From the NCBI RefSeq assembly GCF_003339505.1, contig NZ_QPIW01000031.1:1-64000 (forward strand): a DNA stretch of 64,000 nt, given 5' to 3'. The position numbers and the translations under genes are program-made. Below, piece by piece: positions 24,304 through 31,822 of this stretch. Source of the DNA: Runella aurantiaca. Lineage in GTDB: Bacteria > Bacteroidota > Bacteroidia > Cytophagales > Spirosomataceae. Numbering within the stretch: the first letter of the stretch is position 1; every line of letters starts with the position of its first letter. The notes below the pieces were generated by a model that searched no databases, was not told where the DNA came from, and saw nothing but the letters and a program-made list of their open reading frames with translations.

Positions 24304-27300
24304 ATGAAAAAACTGATTACACTTCTCATCACAGTATCGGTATGTACGTCCATTTGGGCCCAAACGCCCACTTTTCCGCGCAACGGCGTTTATGACGAGC
24401 GCCCCGAATTGTACGCTTTCACCAATGCCACCATTTACATTGACGCGCGCAACGTACTCGAAAATGGGACTTTACTCATCAAAAATGGCGTCATCGTTGG
24501 CGTGGGCAAAGACCTCCAAATTCCAAACGGAACCGTCGTAAACGACCTCAAAGGCAAGCGCATCTATCCCGCCCTGATTGACATGGAATCGGACTACGGA
24601 ATGCCCGAAGTCAAACGCACCCAAGGTGGCGGACGCGGCACTCCGCAGCAGATTGAATCCAACAAAAAAGGCGCTTACGGCTGGAATCAAGCCCTTAATC
24701 CCGAAACGGAAGCAGGGAAATTATTTACCGTCAACAATGCCAAAGCCGATGAAATGCGCAAATTGGGCTTTGCCACGGTGCTCACTCACCACCACGACGG
24801 CATCGTACGCGGTAGCGGCGCACTCGTAACATTGGCTACCGATAGCGAAAACAGCGTCATTATTCGTAGCCCCGTTTCGGCCCATTTATCGTTCAGCAAA
24901 GGCTCTTCTGGTCAACAATATCCCAACTCACCCATGGGTGCGATGGCGTTGTTGCGCCAAACCTACTACGATGCCGAATGGTATAAAAATGCGGGCAAAA
25001 ATGTTGAATACAATATATCACTCGACGCTTTTAATGCCCTGAGCGGATTGCCAACCGTATTTGAAGCAACCGACAAATGGAGCTTGCTCCGGGCCGACAA
25101 ACTAGGTAACGAATTCAAAACACAATATATTTTTCGGGGCAATGGCGATGAATACCAGCGCATTGACGAAATAAAAGCCTCGGGGGGCACGCTCATTGTT
25201 CCGCTCAACTTTCCAGCGGCCTTCGATGTCGAAGATGTTTGGGATGCCGACAACGTGAGCCTTGCCGAAATGAAACACTGGGAAATGGCTCCCGCAAACG
25301 CGGCAGCAATCGAGAAAGCGGGCGTTAGTTTTGTACTGACTTCGGCATTGCTCAAAACAAAAACCGAATTTTGGACCAACCTGCGCAAAGCCATCGAATA
25401 CGGTTTATCAGAAACCAAAGCATTGGAAGCCCTCACGACGGTTCCTGCCCAGCTCCTCAAATGCGACGATAAAGTAGGAAGCCTCAAAACGGGCGCTTGG
25501 GCCAATTTTATCATTACTTCGGGCAATTTGTTCAACGCCGATAATGTCATCTACGAAAACTGGATTCGGGGCAAAAAATACATCATCAATAACATCAATC
25601 AAGCCGATATTCGGGGAACGTACAACTTAAGCATGGAGGCCGAAAAAGGGAAACTAATCATCAGTGGAAAACCCGAAAAGCCTGATTATCAAATTGTGCT
25701 GAGCGATACCGTGAAAATTACGCCGAAAGTCACTTACCTCAACGACGTGATTTCACTCAATTTTCAACCCGACAGAAAAGCCCCCAACGCAACCACCCGC
25801 CTGACGGGTTACCGGGAAGGAACGGGCTTCAAAGGAAGCGGCGAAACCGCCAAAGGCACGCCTACCAAGTGGGAGGCAGCCTTGCAGGAACCCATAAAAT
25901 TGGCCGAAGCGCGCCGCGATTCGACCCGCAAACCTGCTCCGAATGTTGGAAAACCGTTGTTTCCATTTGTTGGATTTGGGAATGCTGAAAAACCAAAATC
26001 AGAAACGTTATTGATTAAAAATGCCACCGTTTGGACCAGCGACGACGCAGGGATGTTGCCCAACAGTGATGTATTGGTGGAAAACGGCAAAATTGCCCGC
26101 ATTGGCAAAAACCTCTCTGCCGCCAACGCCCGCGTGATTGACGGCACAGGAAAACACCTCACGCCGGGTATCATTGACGAGCACTCGCACATCGCGCTTT
26201 TCTCCATCAATGAAGGCGGCCAATCCAGTTCCGCCGAAGTACGCATGAGCGATGTTATTAACCCCGACGATATTAATATTTATCGCCAATTGGCGGGCGG
26301 CGTCACCATGTCACAGCTATTGCACGGCTCCGCAAATTCCATCGGTGGACAATCGGCGGTGGTGAAGTTAAAATGGGGCGGCAATGTTTCGGATATGCTA
26401 CTGCCTGAAGCGCAGTTTATCAAATTTGCCTTGGGCGAAAACGTAAAACAGGCCAACAGCGGTAATCCAACGAGCCGTTATCCGCAAACGCGGATGGGTG
26501 TTGAACAGGTTTTTATGGATCATTTCACCCGCGCCCGCGAGTATGAGCGCGCCTGGGATTCCTACAATTCCATGAAGACCAAAATTGGAATGCCCGTGCC
26601 TCGCCGTGATATTGAACTAGACGCTTTGGTTGAAATTCTTAACGCCAAGCGTTTTATCACTTGCCACTCGTATGTGCAATCCGAAATCAACATGCTCTTG
26701 AAAGTCGCTGATTCTTTAGGCTTCAAAATCAACACGTTTACGCACATTTTGGAGGGTTATAAAGTAGCCGATAAAATGAAAAAACACGGGGCGGCAGGTT
26801 CATCCTTCGCCGACTGGTGGGCGTATAAAATGGAAGTAAAAGACGCGATTCCGTACAATGCCGCGATTTTGACCAAAGTAGGCGTATTGACCAGTATCAA
26901 CTCCGACGATGCCGAAATGGCCCGCCGCCTCAATCAGGAAGCCGCCAAAGCGGTAGAATACGGCGGCATCGCAGAAACCGAAGCCCTCAAAATGGTGACC
27001 ATCAATCCCGCCAAAATCATGCACTTGGATAAGCGTACGGGCAGCATCAAGACGGGCAAAGACGCCGATTTGGTATTGTGGAACAACCACCCGCTTTCTA
27101 TCTACGCCCGTCCTGACTATACCATTGTTGAAGGAGCGATTTACTACTCCACCGAAGGCGATGACAAACGACGCGACGAAGTAGAAAAAGAACGCGCTCG
27201 TTTGGTACAGAAAATGATTTCTGCCAAAACGGGCGGCGCTACCGCCATCCGTCCGCCTTTCCGCCGTCAGCGTATGTGGCATTGCGAAGATGTAGAGGGC

Positions 27301-27345
27301 GTTATGGCAGAAGGCGAAGAGCAAAGCGAGGAGGAAAAGAAATAG
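24304..27345 (+). CDS. secreted tandem amidohydrolase-like protein, first domain degenerate
   Basis: 1013 residues with a signal peptide (ending SIWAQ). Residues about 35-440 look like an amidohydrolase whose metal motif is lost: where HxH is expected after GKRIYPALID the sequence reads MESDYG. The second unit (about 570-970) has the intact motif His627-Ser-His629 (PGIIDEHSHIAL), ITCHSY, FTHILEGYK and SINSDDAEMARRLN, as in imidazolonepropionase/prolidase-type amidohydrolases. It ends in a charged Glu/Lys tail. A periplasmic peptidase or cyclic-amide hydrolase is likely, with the first half structural. It is paired with the related gene at 27750, interrupted by a four-helix-bundle element. Confidence 0.85.
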   Translation: MKKLITLLITVSVCTSIWAQTPTFPRNGVYDERPELYAFTNATIYIDARNVLENGTLLIKNGVIVGVGKDLQIPNGTVVNDLKGKRIYPALIDMESDYGMPEVKRTQGGGRGTPQQIESNKKGAYGWNQALNPETEAGKLFTVNNAKADEMRKLGFATVLTHHHDGIVRGSGALVTLATDSENSVIIRSPVSAHLSFSKGSSGQQYPNSPMGAMALLRQTYYDAEWYKNAGKNVEYNISLDAFNALSGLPTVFEATDKWSLLRADKLGNEFKTQYIFRGNGDEYQRIDEIKASGGTLIVPLNFPAAFDVEDVWDADNVSLAEMKHWEMAPANAAAIEKAGVSFVLTSALLKTKTEFWTNLRKAIEYGLSETKALEALTTVPAQLLKCDDKVGSLKTGAWANFIITSGNLFNADNVIYENWIRGKKYIINNINQADIRGTYNLSMEAEKGKLIISGKPEKPDYQIVLSDTVKITPKVTYLNDVISLNFQPDRKAPNATTRLTGYREGTGFKGSGETAKGTPTKWEAALQEPIKLAEARRDSTRKPAPNVGKPLFPFVGFGNAEKPKSETLLIKNATVWTSDDAGMLPNSDVLVENGKIARIGKNLSAANARVIDGTGKHLTPGIIDEHSHIALFSINEGGQSSSAEVRMSDVINPDDINIYRQLAGGVTMSQLLHGSANSIGGQSAVVKLKWGGNVSDMLLPEAQFIKFALGENVKQANSGNPTSRYPQTRMGVEQVFMDHFTRAREYERAWDSYNSMKTKIGMPVPRRDIELDALVEILNAKRFITCHSYVQSEINMLLKVADSLGFKINTFTHILEGYKVADKMKKHGAAGSSFADWWAYKMEVKDAIPYNAAILTKVGVLTSINSDDAEMARRLNQEAAKAVEYGGIAETEALKMVTINPAKIMHLDKRTGSIKTGKDADLVLWNNHPLSIYARPDYTIVEGAIYYSTEGDDKRRDEVEKERARLVQKMISAKTGGATAIRPPFRRQRMWHCEDVEGVMAEGEEQSEEEKK

Positions 27346-27352
27346 GAAAAAA

Positions 27353-27856
27353 GAAACAGGAAGTAAGAAGTAGGAGCCAAGAATTTTATACATCATGGAT
27401 AATAAAACGCCCATCCAAACTTTCCGAGATTTACAAGTTTATACTTTGGCTCATCAATTAGCCATGAAAATTTTTTGGCTCAGTACAAAATTTCCTTCTG
27501 AAGAAAAATACTCCTTAACCGATCAAATACGACGTTCCTCTCGCTCCGTTGCAGCAAATATTGCAGAAGGTTGGGGAAAGAGAAGATTTGAAAATACATT
27601 CAAAAGGCATTTAATCGACTCCATCGGCTCTCTTGAAGAGACTAAATGTTGGTTATTATTCGCTTTAGATTGTCTGTATATTAGTCAAGAATCATACAAA
27701 GAACTAACTACCGATACTGAATATCTCGGTGCTAAACTTTCGAAATTACATGAGAACTGGAAGACCTTCTAACTATTCCATAAAAGTCCATAAGTTATAT
27801 TTTGCTCAGGCATCTTATTTCTTACGGCCTATTTCTTATTTCTTACTTCTTATTTC
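27353..27856. mobile_element. inverted-repeat-bounded element carrying a four-helix-bundle gene (copy 1)
   Basis: Purine-rich arm 27353-27375 and its inverted partner 27834-27856 match at 19 of 23 positions, with a perfect 10-bp core (GAAGTAAGAA at 27360-27369; TTCTTACTTC at 27840-27849). They enclose one gene of the 23S intervening-sequence protein family. The unit lies between two amidohydrolase genes, and its right arm is read through as part of the next gene's signal peptide. Treating it as mobile is inference from the arms and from the similar unit at 59422-59854. Confidence 0.5.
27395..27772 (+). CDS. four-helix-bundle protein (23S rRNA intervening-sequence protein family)
   Basis: 125 residues. 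The signature motifs are FRDLQVYTLAHQLAM near the N terminus, DQIRRSSRSVAANIAEGWGK (about 45-64) and SLEETKCWL (about 87-95). The family folds as a pentameric four-helix bundle, is encoded in 23S rRNA intervening sequences of several bacteria, and is related to the Avd protein of diversity-generating retroelements; nucleic-acid binding is the usual proposal. Here it is free-standing, bounded by inverted arms, and its 3' end overlaps the next reading frame. A paralogue lies at 59475-59834. Confidence 0.9.
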   Translation: MDNKTPIQTFRDLQVYTLAHQLAMKIFWLSTKFPSEEKYSLTDQIRRSSRSVAANIAEGWGKRRFENTFKRHLIDSIGSLEETKCWLLFALDCLYISQESYKELTTDTEYLGAKLSKLHENWKTF

Positions 27857-29135
27857 GGGTCTCTTATTTCAGCCCGTATCGGCACAAAACCCCGCGCCTG
27901 CCAAGCCCCAAACCAAGCCTATTGCACTGGTGGGCGGCACGGTTCATGTAGGAAACGGAACCGTGATTGACAAAGGAACGGTGGTCTTTGACAAAGGAAT
28001 CCTTACCGCCGTAGGCGATGCGAGTACGACTTTTGACCGCAACGCCACCGAAGTCATTGACGTAACTGGCAAACACCTTTATCCGGGCCTCATCGCGATG
28101 GGCGCCACGACGGGCTTGGTCGAAATCAGTTCGGTTCGGGCCACTACCGACAATCAGGAAATCGGGGCGCTCAATCCCAATGTTCGGGCATTGGTTGCGT
28201 ATAATACTGATTCTGAAGTCATTCCTACCTTACGCAACAATGGATTATTACTTACCCAAGCAACTCCCCAAGGTGGCACGATTTCGGGTTCGTCGTCGGT
28301 GATGGAACTCGACGGATGGAATTGGGAAGATGCCGTTCTGAAAAAAGACGATGGCTTGTGGCTAACATGGCCGCCGTTTTTTGCCCGTGAGTTCAACTTC
28401 GAGGATTTTTCGGTAAGCCTCCAGCGAAACAGCCGCCGTCAGGAGGTAATCAATAATCTTGCGCAACTGTTTTCGGATGCCCGCGCGTACAGCCAAATCA
28501 AAAACCCAAGCATTACCAATCTCAAATTGGAAGCGTTGCGGGGGCTATTTAGTGGCAATCAAAACTTGTATATCCGCGCCGACAACAGCAAAGACATTAT
28601 CGAAGCCGTCAAATTTGCCAAATCGCACGGGGTTCAGAAACCCGTCATTGTGGGAGCAGAAGACGCTTTGCGGGTGGTAGATTTTCTGAAAGAAAACAAT
28701 ATTCCCGTGGTCTTGGGAGAAACCCACCGCCTCCCCAACCGTCAAGATGAGCCCGTGTATCAGCCCTATCAACTGCCTTCTTTGTTGCAAAAAGCGGGCG
28801 TCACGGTTGCATTAAGCTACGGTGAAGCCTATTGGCGTACGCGCAACTTACCATTTGTGGCGGGAACTGCCGCTGGTTTTGGCAACCTCGACCGCGAAGA
28901 AGCGCTAAAAATGATTACATCTATCCCCGCCAAAATTCTGGGTGTTGACAAACAAGTAGGGACGTTGGAAAAAGGGAAGCTGGCCACGCTCGTGGTCTGC
29001 AAAGGCGACATTCTGGATATGCGCTCCAACGGCATTGAACACGCTTTCATCAGGGGCCGTAAGACCGACCTCGACGACCGCCACAAACGCCAGTACAAAA
29101 AATACAACGACAAATACGATATCGGAAACAAATAA
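27750..29135 (+). CDS. secreted amidohydrolase-like protein lacking the HxH motif
   Basis: 461 residues from the ATG at 27750 (another ATG lies 7 codons upstream); both overlap the end of the four-helix-bundle gene in another frame. A hydrophobic segment (about residues 26-43) ends VSAQ, and part of it is encoded by the low-complexity right arm of the inserted element. The mature part has amidohydrolase features (GGTVHVGNGTVIDKGTVVF, GKHLYPGLIAMG, KILGVDKQVGTLEKGKLATLVV), but HxH is replaced by AMGAT, so metal-dependent catalysis is unlikely. It resembles the degenerate first half of the 24304 product and may be its partner. A 16-bp stem follows at 29148. Confidence 0.78.
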   Translation: MRTGRPSNYSIKVHKLYFAQASYFLRPISYFLLLISGLLFQPVSAQNPAPAKPQTKPIALVGGTVHVGNGTVIDKGTVVFDKGILTAVGDASTTFDRNATEVIDVTGKHLYPGLIAMGATTGLVEISSVRATTDNQEIGALNPNVRALVAYNTDSEVIPTLRNNGLLLTQATPQGGTISGSSSVMELDGWNWEDAVLKKDDGLWLTWPPFFAREFNFEDFSVSLQRNSRRQEVINNLAQLFSDARAYSQIKNPSITNLKLEALRGLFSGNQNLYIRADNSKDIIEAVKFAKSHGVQKPVIVGAEDALRVVDFLKENNIPVVLGETHRLPNRQDEPVYQPYQLPSLLQKAGVTVALSYGEAYWRTRNLPFVAGTAAGFGNLDREEALKMITSIPAKILGVDKQVGTLEKGKLATLVVCKGDILDMRSNGIEHAFIRGRKTDLDDRHKRQYKKYNDKYDIGNK

Positions 29136-29147
29136 AGGCTTATTACC

Positions 29148-29193
29148 ATACTTGCCAAGACTCAGCGTCTCTATTTCGAGTCTTGGCAAGTAT
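29148..29193. terminator. perfect 16-bp inverted repeat between convergent genes
   Basis: ATACTTGCCAAGACTC (29148-29163) pairs with its exact complement at 29178-29193 around a 14-nt loop. It sits between the convergent stops at 29135 and 29200. There is no clear U tract on either side, so it may be a bidirectional transcription barrier or an mRNA 3' stabiliser. Confidence 0.6.
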
Positions 29194-29199
29194 TAACCA

Positions 29200-29928
29200 T
29201 TATTGCTTGTTGCCGTGTTGTTTTATCATCTCTTCCATTATTTTTTTACGCTCGGCAGGCGTCATATTCTGGATTTTGTTTGGGTCAATGGAAGTCCCTT
29301 TTTTATAGTCCGCTGGAATGTTGAACAGGGTAGCCGACACGGGCTTAGTATCGTATTTCACCAACTCCATCGTCATTCCCCCTTCTTTATTTTTCATTTG
29401 CGTTTTGACCACAAAACCTTCAGCACCCGCTTTTTTCATTTCGCGGTACATTTGGTCATTGCCACCGCTCATGCTTGATTTCCAATAACCCATCATGCTT
29501 TCATAGCCAGCGATGTCTTTCGTGGTCCACATATCCATGGGGCGGTTGCTCATGGTCACCACGATGTGCGTGCAGTTGAGATTTTGAATCTTTTCTTTTC
29601 CCACCACTTTTACCGTCACCTTTGCGGCATTGGGGTCTTTGGGGGCCGAATTGGTATTTACTTCGGTGTAGGTTTTAGCCCCTTCATTCAGCATAATCAT
29701 GGCATTGGGCTTATTGGGAAGCATCAGCATTACCTGCTTGTGCGACATTCCTGGCATATTGAGACTGGTTTCCATCCGCACTTTACCGCTCGCAAATTGC
29801 ATTTTGCTGGTCGATACATTACTTTGCCCTTGCCCCGACATGGTCATTTTGTATTCAATCGTTCCTTGTTGTGCCTGTACTGAAATGACTCCCGCCAACG
29901 CAAGAGTAAGCGTTAAGAATTGTTTCAT
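29200..29928 (-). CDS. DUF4412-like secreted protein
   Basis: 242 residues from the ATG at 29928 (MKQFLTLTLALAGVISVQAQ signal peptide); a start 10 codons upstream would spoil the signal. The mature part (GTIEYKMTMSGQG, KVRMETS, MIMLNEGAKTYTEVN, NCTHIVVTMS, MDMWTTKDIAGYESM) matches DUF4412, a Met-rich periplasmic family of unknown function, possibly a lipocalin/LolA-like beta fold. The C-terminal 30 residues are charged (TPAERKKIMEEMIKQHG). It is monocistronic and convergent with the amidohydrolase-like gene. No function is assigned. Confidence 0.75.
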   Translation of the reverse strand: MKQFLTLTLALAGVISVQAQQGTIEYKMTMSGQGQSNVSTSKMQFASGKVRMETSLNMPGMSHKQVMLMLPNKPNAMIMLNEGAKTYTEVNTNSAPKDPNAAKVTVKVVGKEKIQNLNCTHIVVTMSNRPMDMWTTKDIAGYESMMGYWKSSMSGGNDQMYREMKKAGAEGFVVKTQMKNKEGGMTMELVKYDTKPVSATLFNIPADYKKGTSIDPNKIQNMTPAERKKIMEEMIKQHGNKQ

Positions 29929-30005
29929 AGTATTGATTTTTATGGGAAAGATATACAACGTCGGTTGTTATGATTTTGTATGGTAGAATGGTTTAAAATC
30001 AAAAA

Positions 30006-30020
30006 AGGGCTATTAGCCCT
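30006..30020 (-). terminator. small intrinsic terminator downstream of the NmrA-like gene
   Basis: Minus-strand AGGGCTAATAGCCCT followed directly by TTTTTT. It lies 117 bp past the stop at 30137; the intervening bases hold no gene. Confidence 0.5.
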
Positions 30021-30136
30021 CAATCCTCAAGTACCCATTTTCATCTTTACAAACCCAAACGACTCTCTTCCCATAAACACCAAAATTCACAAAGCTAAGG
30101 GCGATTGCTGAGAATTCAACAACCGCCCTTAAAATC

Positions 30137-31027
30137 TTAACTTACCGCATTAAATGCAACAGAAAATTCTTTTTTAGCAAAATCCTCAAACGTTGTCGGT
30201 GTGGTATTGGCCGTATCACGCTCGTAGCCGTTGAGGTACTCTCCTGAGTTTAAGCCCGCAAAAAGTTCGTTGTAACCGTCGGCAATGGTTTCGGGGAGGC
30301 CCGCGCCAATCATCCCCGCCCGGGCATCTTCGGGCGAAAATTGTACATAATGAAAAGGCTTTCCAACGGCATCGCTCAAAATAGCCGTTGCTTCCGTCAT
30401 GGTGTAATCGGCCGCTCCCGCCACAAAAACATAGGAATGACCTTCAAAATCAAGCGTTAAAAAATACTTAACGGCCACTTCTGCAATGTCGTGCGTATGC
30501 ACCAACGGAACCTTTAAGTCAGCATTCAGAGTATACCCCTGAATTCCTGCGGCCTTGATTAAACCGATGTTGCCGAAAAAATTCTCCATAAAATAACCTG
30601 CGCGCAAATTGAGTACGTTCAACCCTTCCACGGTTTTGAGTGCCTGTTCTAAATCGTACAATCCACTTACGGGTCCAGCCCCCGTTGGCATGTGTGCCCC
30701 CATTGAACTCAATACCACGGCGTATTTTACGCCCGATTCCTGCAATGCGTCCACAAAATTCTGAATGATTTCACGCTGATACGCCCGCCAATCTGTAATG
30801 TTCCACTTGGGAGGAACCATCAAATAAACGGCTTCAGCACCTTTGAATGTTTCTTTCAGAAATGCCGCATCTTCCAAATCACCAACGGCCAATTGGGCTC
30901 CTTTTTCGGCCAATGCGGCTCCCTTCGTTGCGTTGCGAACAACGGCTTTTACTTTTTTTCCTGCAGCAAGTAGCTCTTCGGCAATAATGTGCCCAGTGTG
31001 TCCGGTGGCTCCTGTAATAACGTACAT
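30137..31027 (-). CDS. NmrA-like NAD(P)-binding oxidoreductase
   Basis: 296 residues. It opens with the atypical-SDR dinucleotide motif TGATGHTG (residues 5-12), followed by AVVRN and VGDLED; the catalytic Tyr-x3-Lys of classical SDRs is absent, as in the NmrA/QorB group. Such proteins sense NAD(P)H or reduce quinones and similar compounds. It is the second gene after a TetR regulator; an inverted repeat with 12-bp arms in the 79-bp gap matches the operator upstream of the regulator. This suggests induction by a small molecule that releases the repressor, perhaps an electrophile or quinone. Confidence 0.85.
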   Translation of the reverse strand: MYVITGATGHTGHIIAEELLAAGKKVKAVVRNATKGAALAEKGAQLAVGDLEDAAFLKETFKGAEAVYLMVPPKWNITDWRAYQREIIQNFVDALQESGVKYAVVLSSMGAHMPTGAGPVSGLYDLEQALKTVEGLNVLNLRAGYFMENFFGNIGLIKAAGIQGYTLNADLKVPLVHTHDIAEVAVKYFLTLDFEGHSYVFVAGAADYTMTEATAILSDAVGKPFHYVQFSPEDARAGMIGAGLPETIADGYNELFAGLNSGEYLNGYERDTANTTPTTFEDFAKKEFSVAFNAVS

Positions 31028-31068
31028 GTTTCTTTGATTTTAATAAATTTAAATTTGTTTTTCATTGT

Positions 31069-31094
31069 ACGTACATACCAGTTGGTATGTACGT
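31069..31094. promoter_or_regulatory. TetR operator upstream of the NmrA-like gene
   Basis: Perfect inverted repeat, arms ACGTACATACCA and TGGTATGTACGT separated by 2 bp. Its core ACATACCA-N2-TGGTATGT matches the site at 31711-31728 that lies in the promoter of the tetR gene. It is in the gap between the regulator and the oxidoreductase, so it probably controls the latter separately. Confidence 0.75.
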
Positions 31095-31106
31095 GGGCAA
31101 AAAAAA

Positions 31107-31694
31107 TCAGACTTTAAGTCCTTCGGAAAATTGTTTTAATTGGGCAATAACCATTTCAAAAGCGGCCCGACTTTGCATGGCTTTGGCCACGCTAAAACCT
31201 CCTTCAATGGCTGATAAGTAGAAAAAAGCGGTCTGAGTTGGGTTAAAATCAAGTTTAAACTCCCCCGCCAATTGGGCATTTTTTAGGCCTGTCTCAACCT
31301 GTAACTGCATTTGGTGGGTAATTCGGTGCAATCTTTTACGAAACCCTTCATCCAAAGGCGGCATTTCCTGCGTAAGATTAGTAAGTGGGCAACCAAGCTT
31401 GATTTCTTCGTCAGTTTTGGCAAAATCTCGATAGGATTCTAGTACATCCAATAAAACAACGCCAAAATTTTTCTCGGCGCGTTCAAACGGTTGCCAGATT
31501 TTTAGGTAGTGTGGCGCCAACAATTCGTCCAAAATAGCGTACCCTAAATCAAATTTATTGGGGAAGTAATGATACAACGCCCCCTTCGTAATACCCATTT
31601 CAGCCACTACCTTATCGGCACGAACTCCCTGAAAGCCATTGCGGTGAATGGCTTCGTAGTTTTTGTGCAATATTTCGGTGCGTGTATCTGTCAT
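31107..31694 (-). CDS. TetR/AcrR family transcriptional repressor
   Basis: 195 residues. N-terminal TetR helix-turn-helix (about 5-50; GFQGVRADKVVAEMGITKGALYHYFPNKFDL) and a C-terminal ligand domain of the group with LGCPLTNLTQEM (about 100-111), which is common in repressors of oxidoreductase and detoxification genes. Its promoter contains an operator-like palindrome, so autoregulation is likely. The -7 element ends only about 8 nt before the ATG, which suggests a leaderless or near-leaderless transcript. The NmrA-like gene follows on the same strand. Confidence 0.93.
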   Translation of the reverse strand: MTDTRTEILHKNYEAIHRNGFQGVRADKVVAEMGITKGALYHYFPNKFDLGYAILDELLAPHYLKIWQPFERAEKNFGVVLLDVLESYRDFAKTDEEIKLGCPLTNLTQEMPPLDEGFRKRLHRITHQMQLQVETGLKNAQLAGEFKLDFNPTQTAFFYLSAIEGGFSVAKAMQSRAAFEMVIAQLKQFSEGLKV

Positions 31695-31701
31695 TGTGGC
31701 A

Positions 31702-31731
31702 CAAAGGTAAACATACCAATTAGTATGTCAA
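31702..31731 (-). promoter_or_regulatory. tetR promoter with operator filling the spacer
   Basis: Minus-strand TTG (31729-31731), exactly 19 bp, TACCTTTG (31702-31709), a consensus Bacteroidota promoter. The spacer contains the 18-bp imperfect palindrome ACATACTAATTGGTATGT (31711-31728), so a bound repressor would cover the RNA polymerase site. Confidence 0.8.
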
Positions 31732-31762
31732 GTTTTTTATCAATTATTTTTGAAAAAAAATA

Positions 31763-31783
31763 AGCCCCTTATGAAAAGGGGCC
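31763..31783 (-). terminator. intrinsic terminator after the ATP-grasp gene
   Basis: Stem AGGCCCC/GGGGCTT type (on the minus strand GGCCCCTTTTCATAAGGGGC) followed by TTATTTTTTTTC, 40 bp past the stop at 31823. Confidence 0.75.
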
Positions 31784-31822
31784 TACAAAAAGAAATAGAA
31801 AAATATTTTAAACCATTAACTA

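Noticed and set aside
24966-25550. 194-codon open frame on the minus strand
   Set aside because: Lies within the amidohydrolase gene, with no start context or recognisable domain.
31028-31068. Separate promoter for the NmrA-like gene
   Set aside because: No TAnnTTTG with a suitable -33 element could be found; only the operator is convincing.
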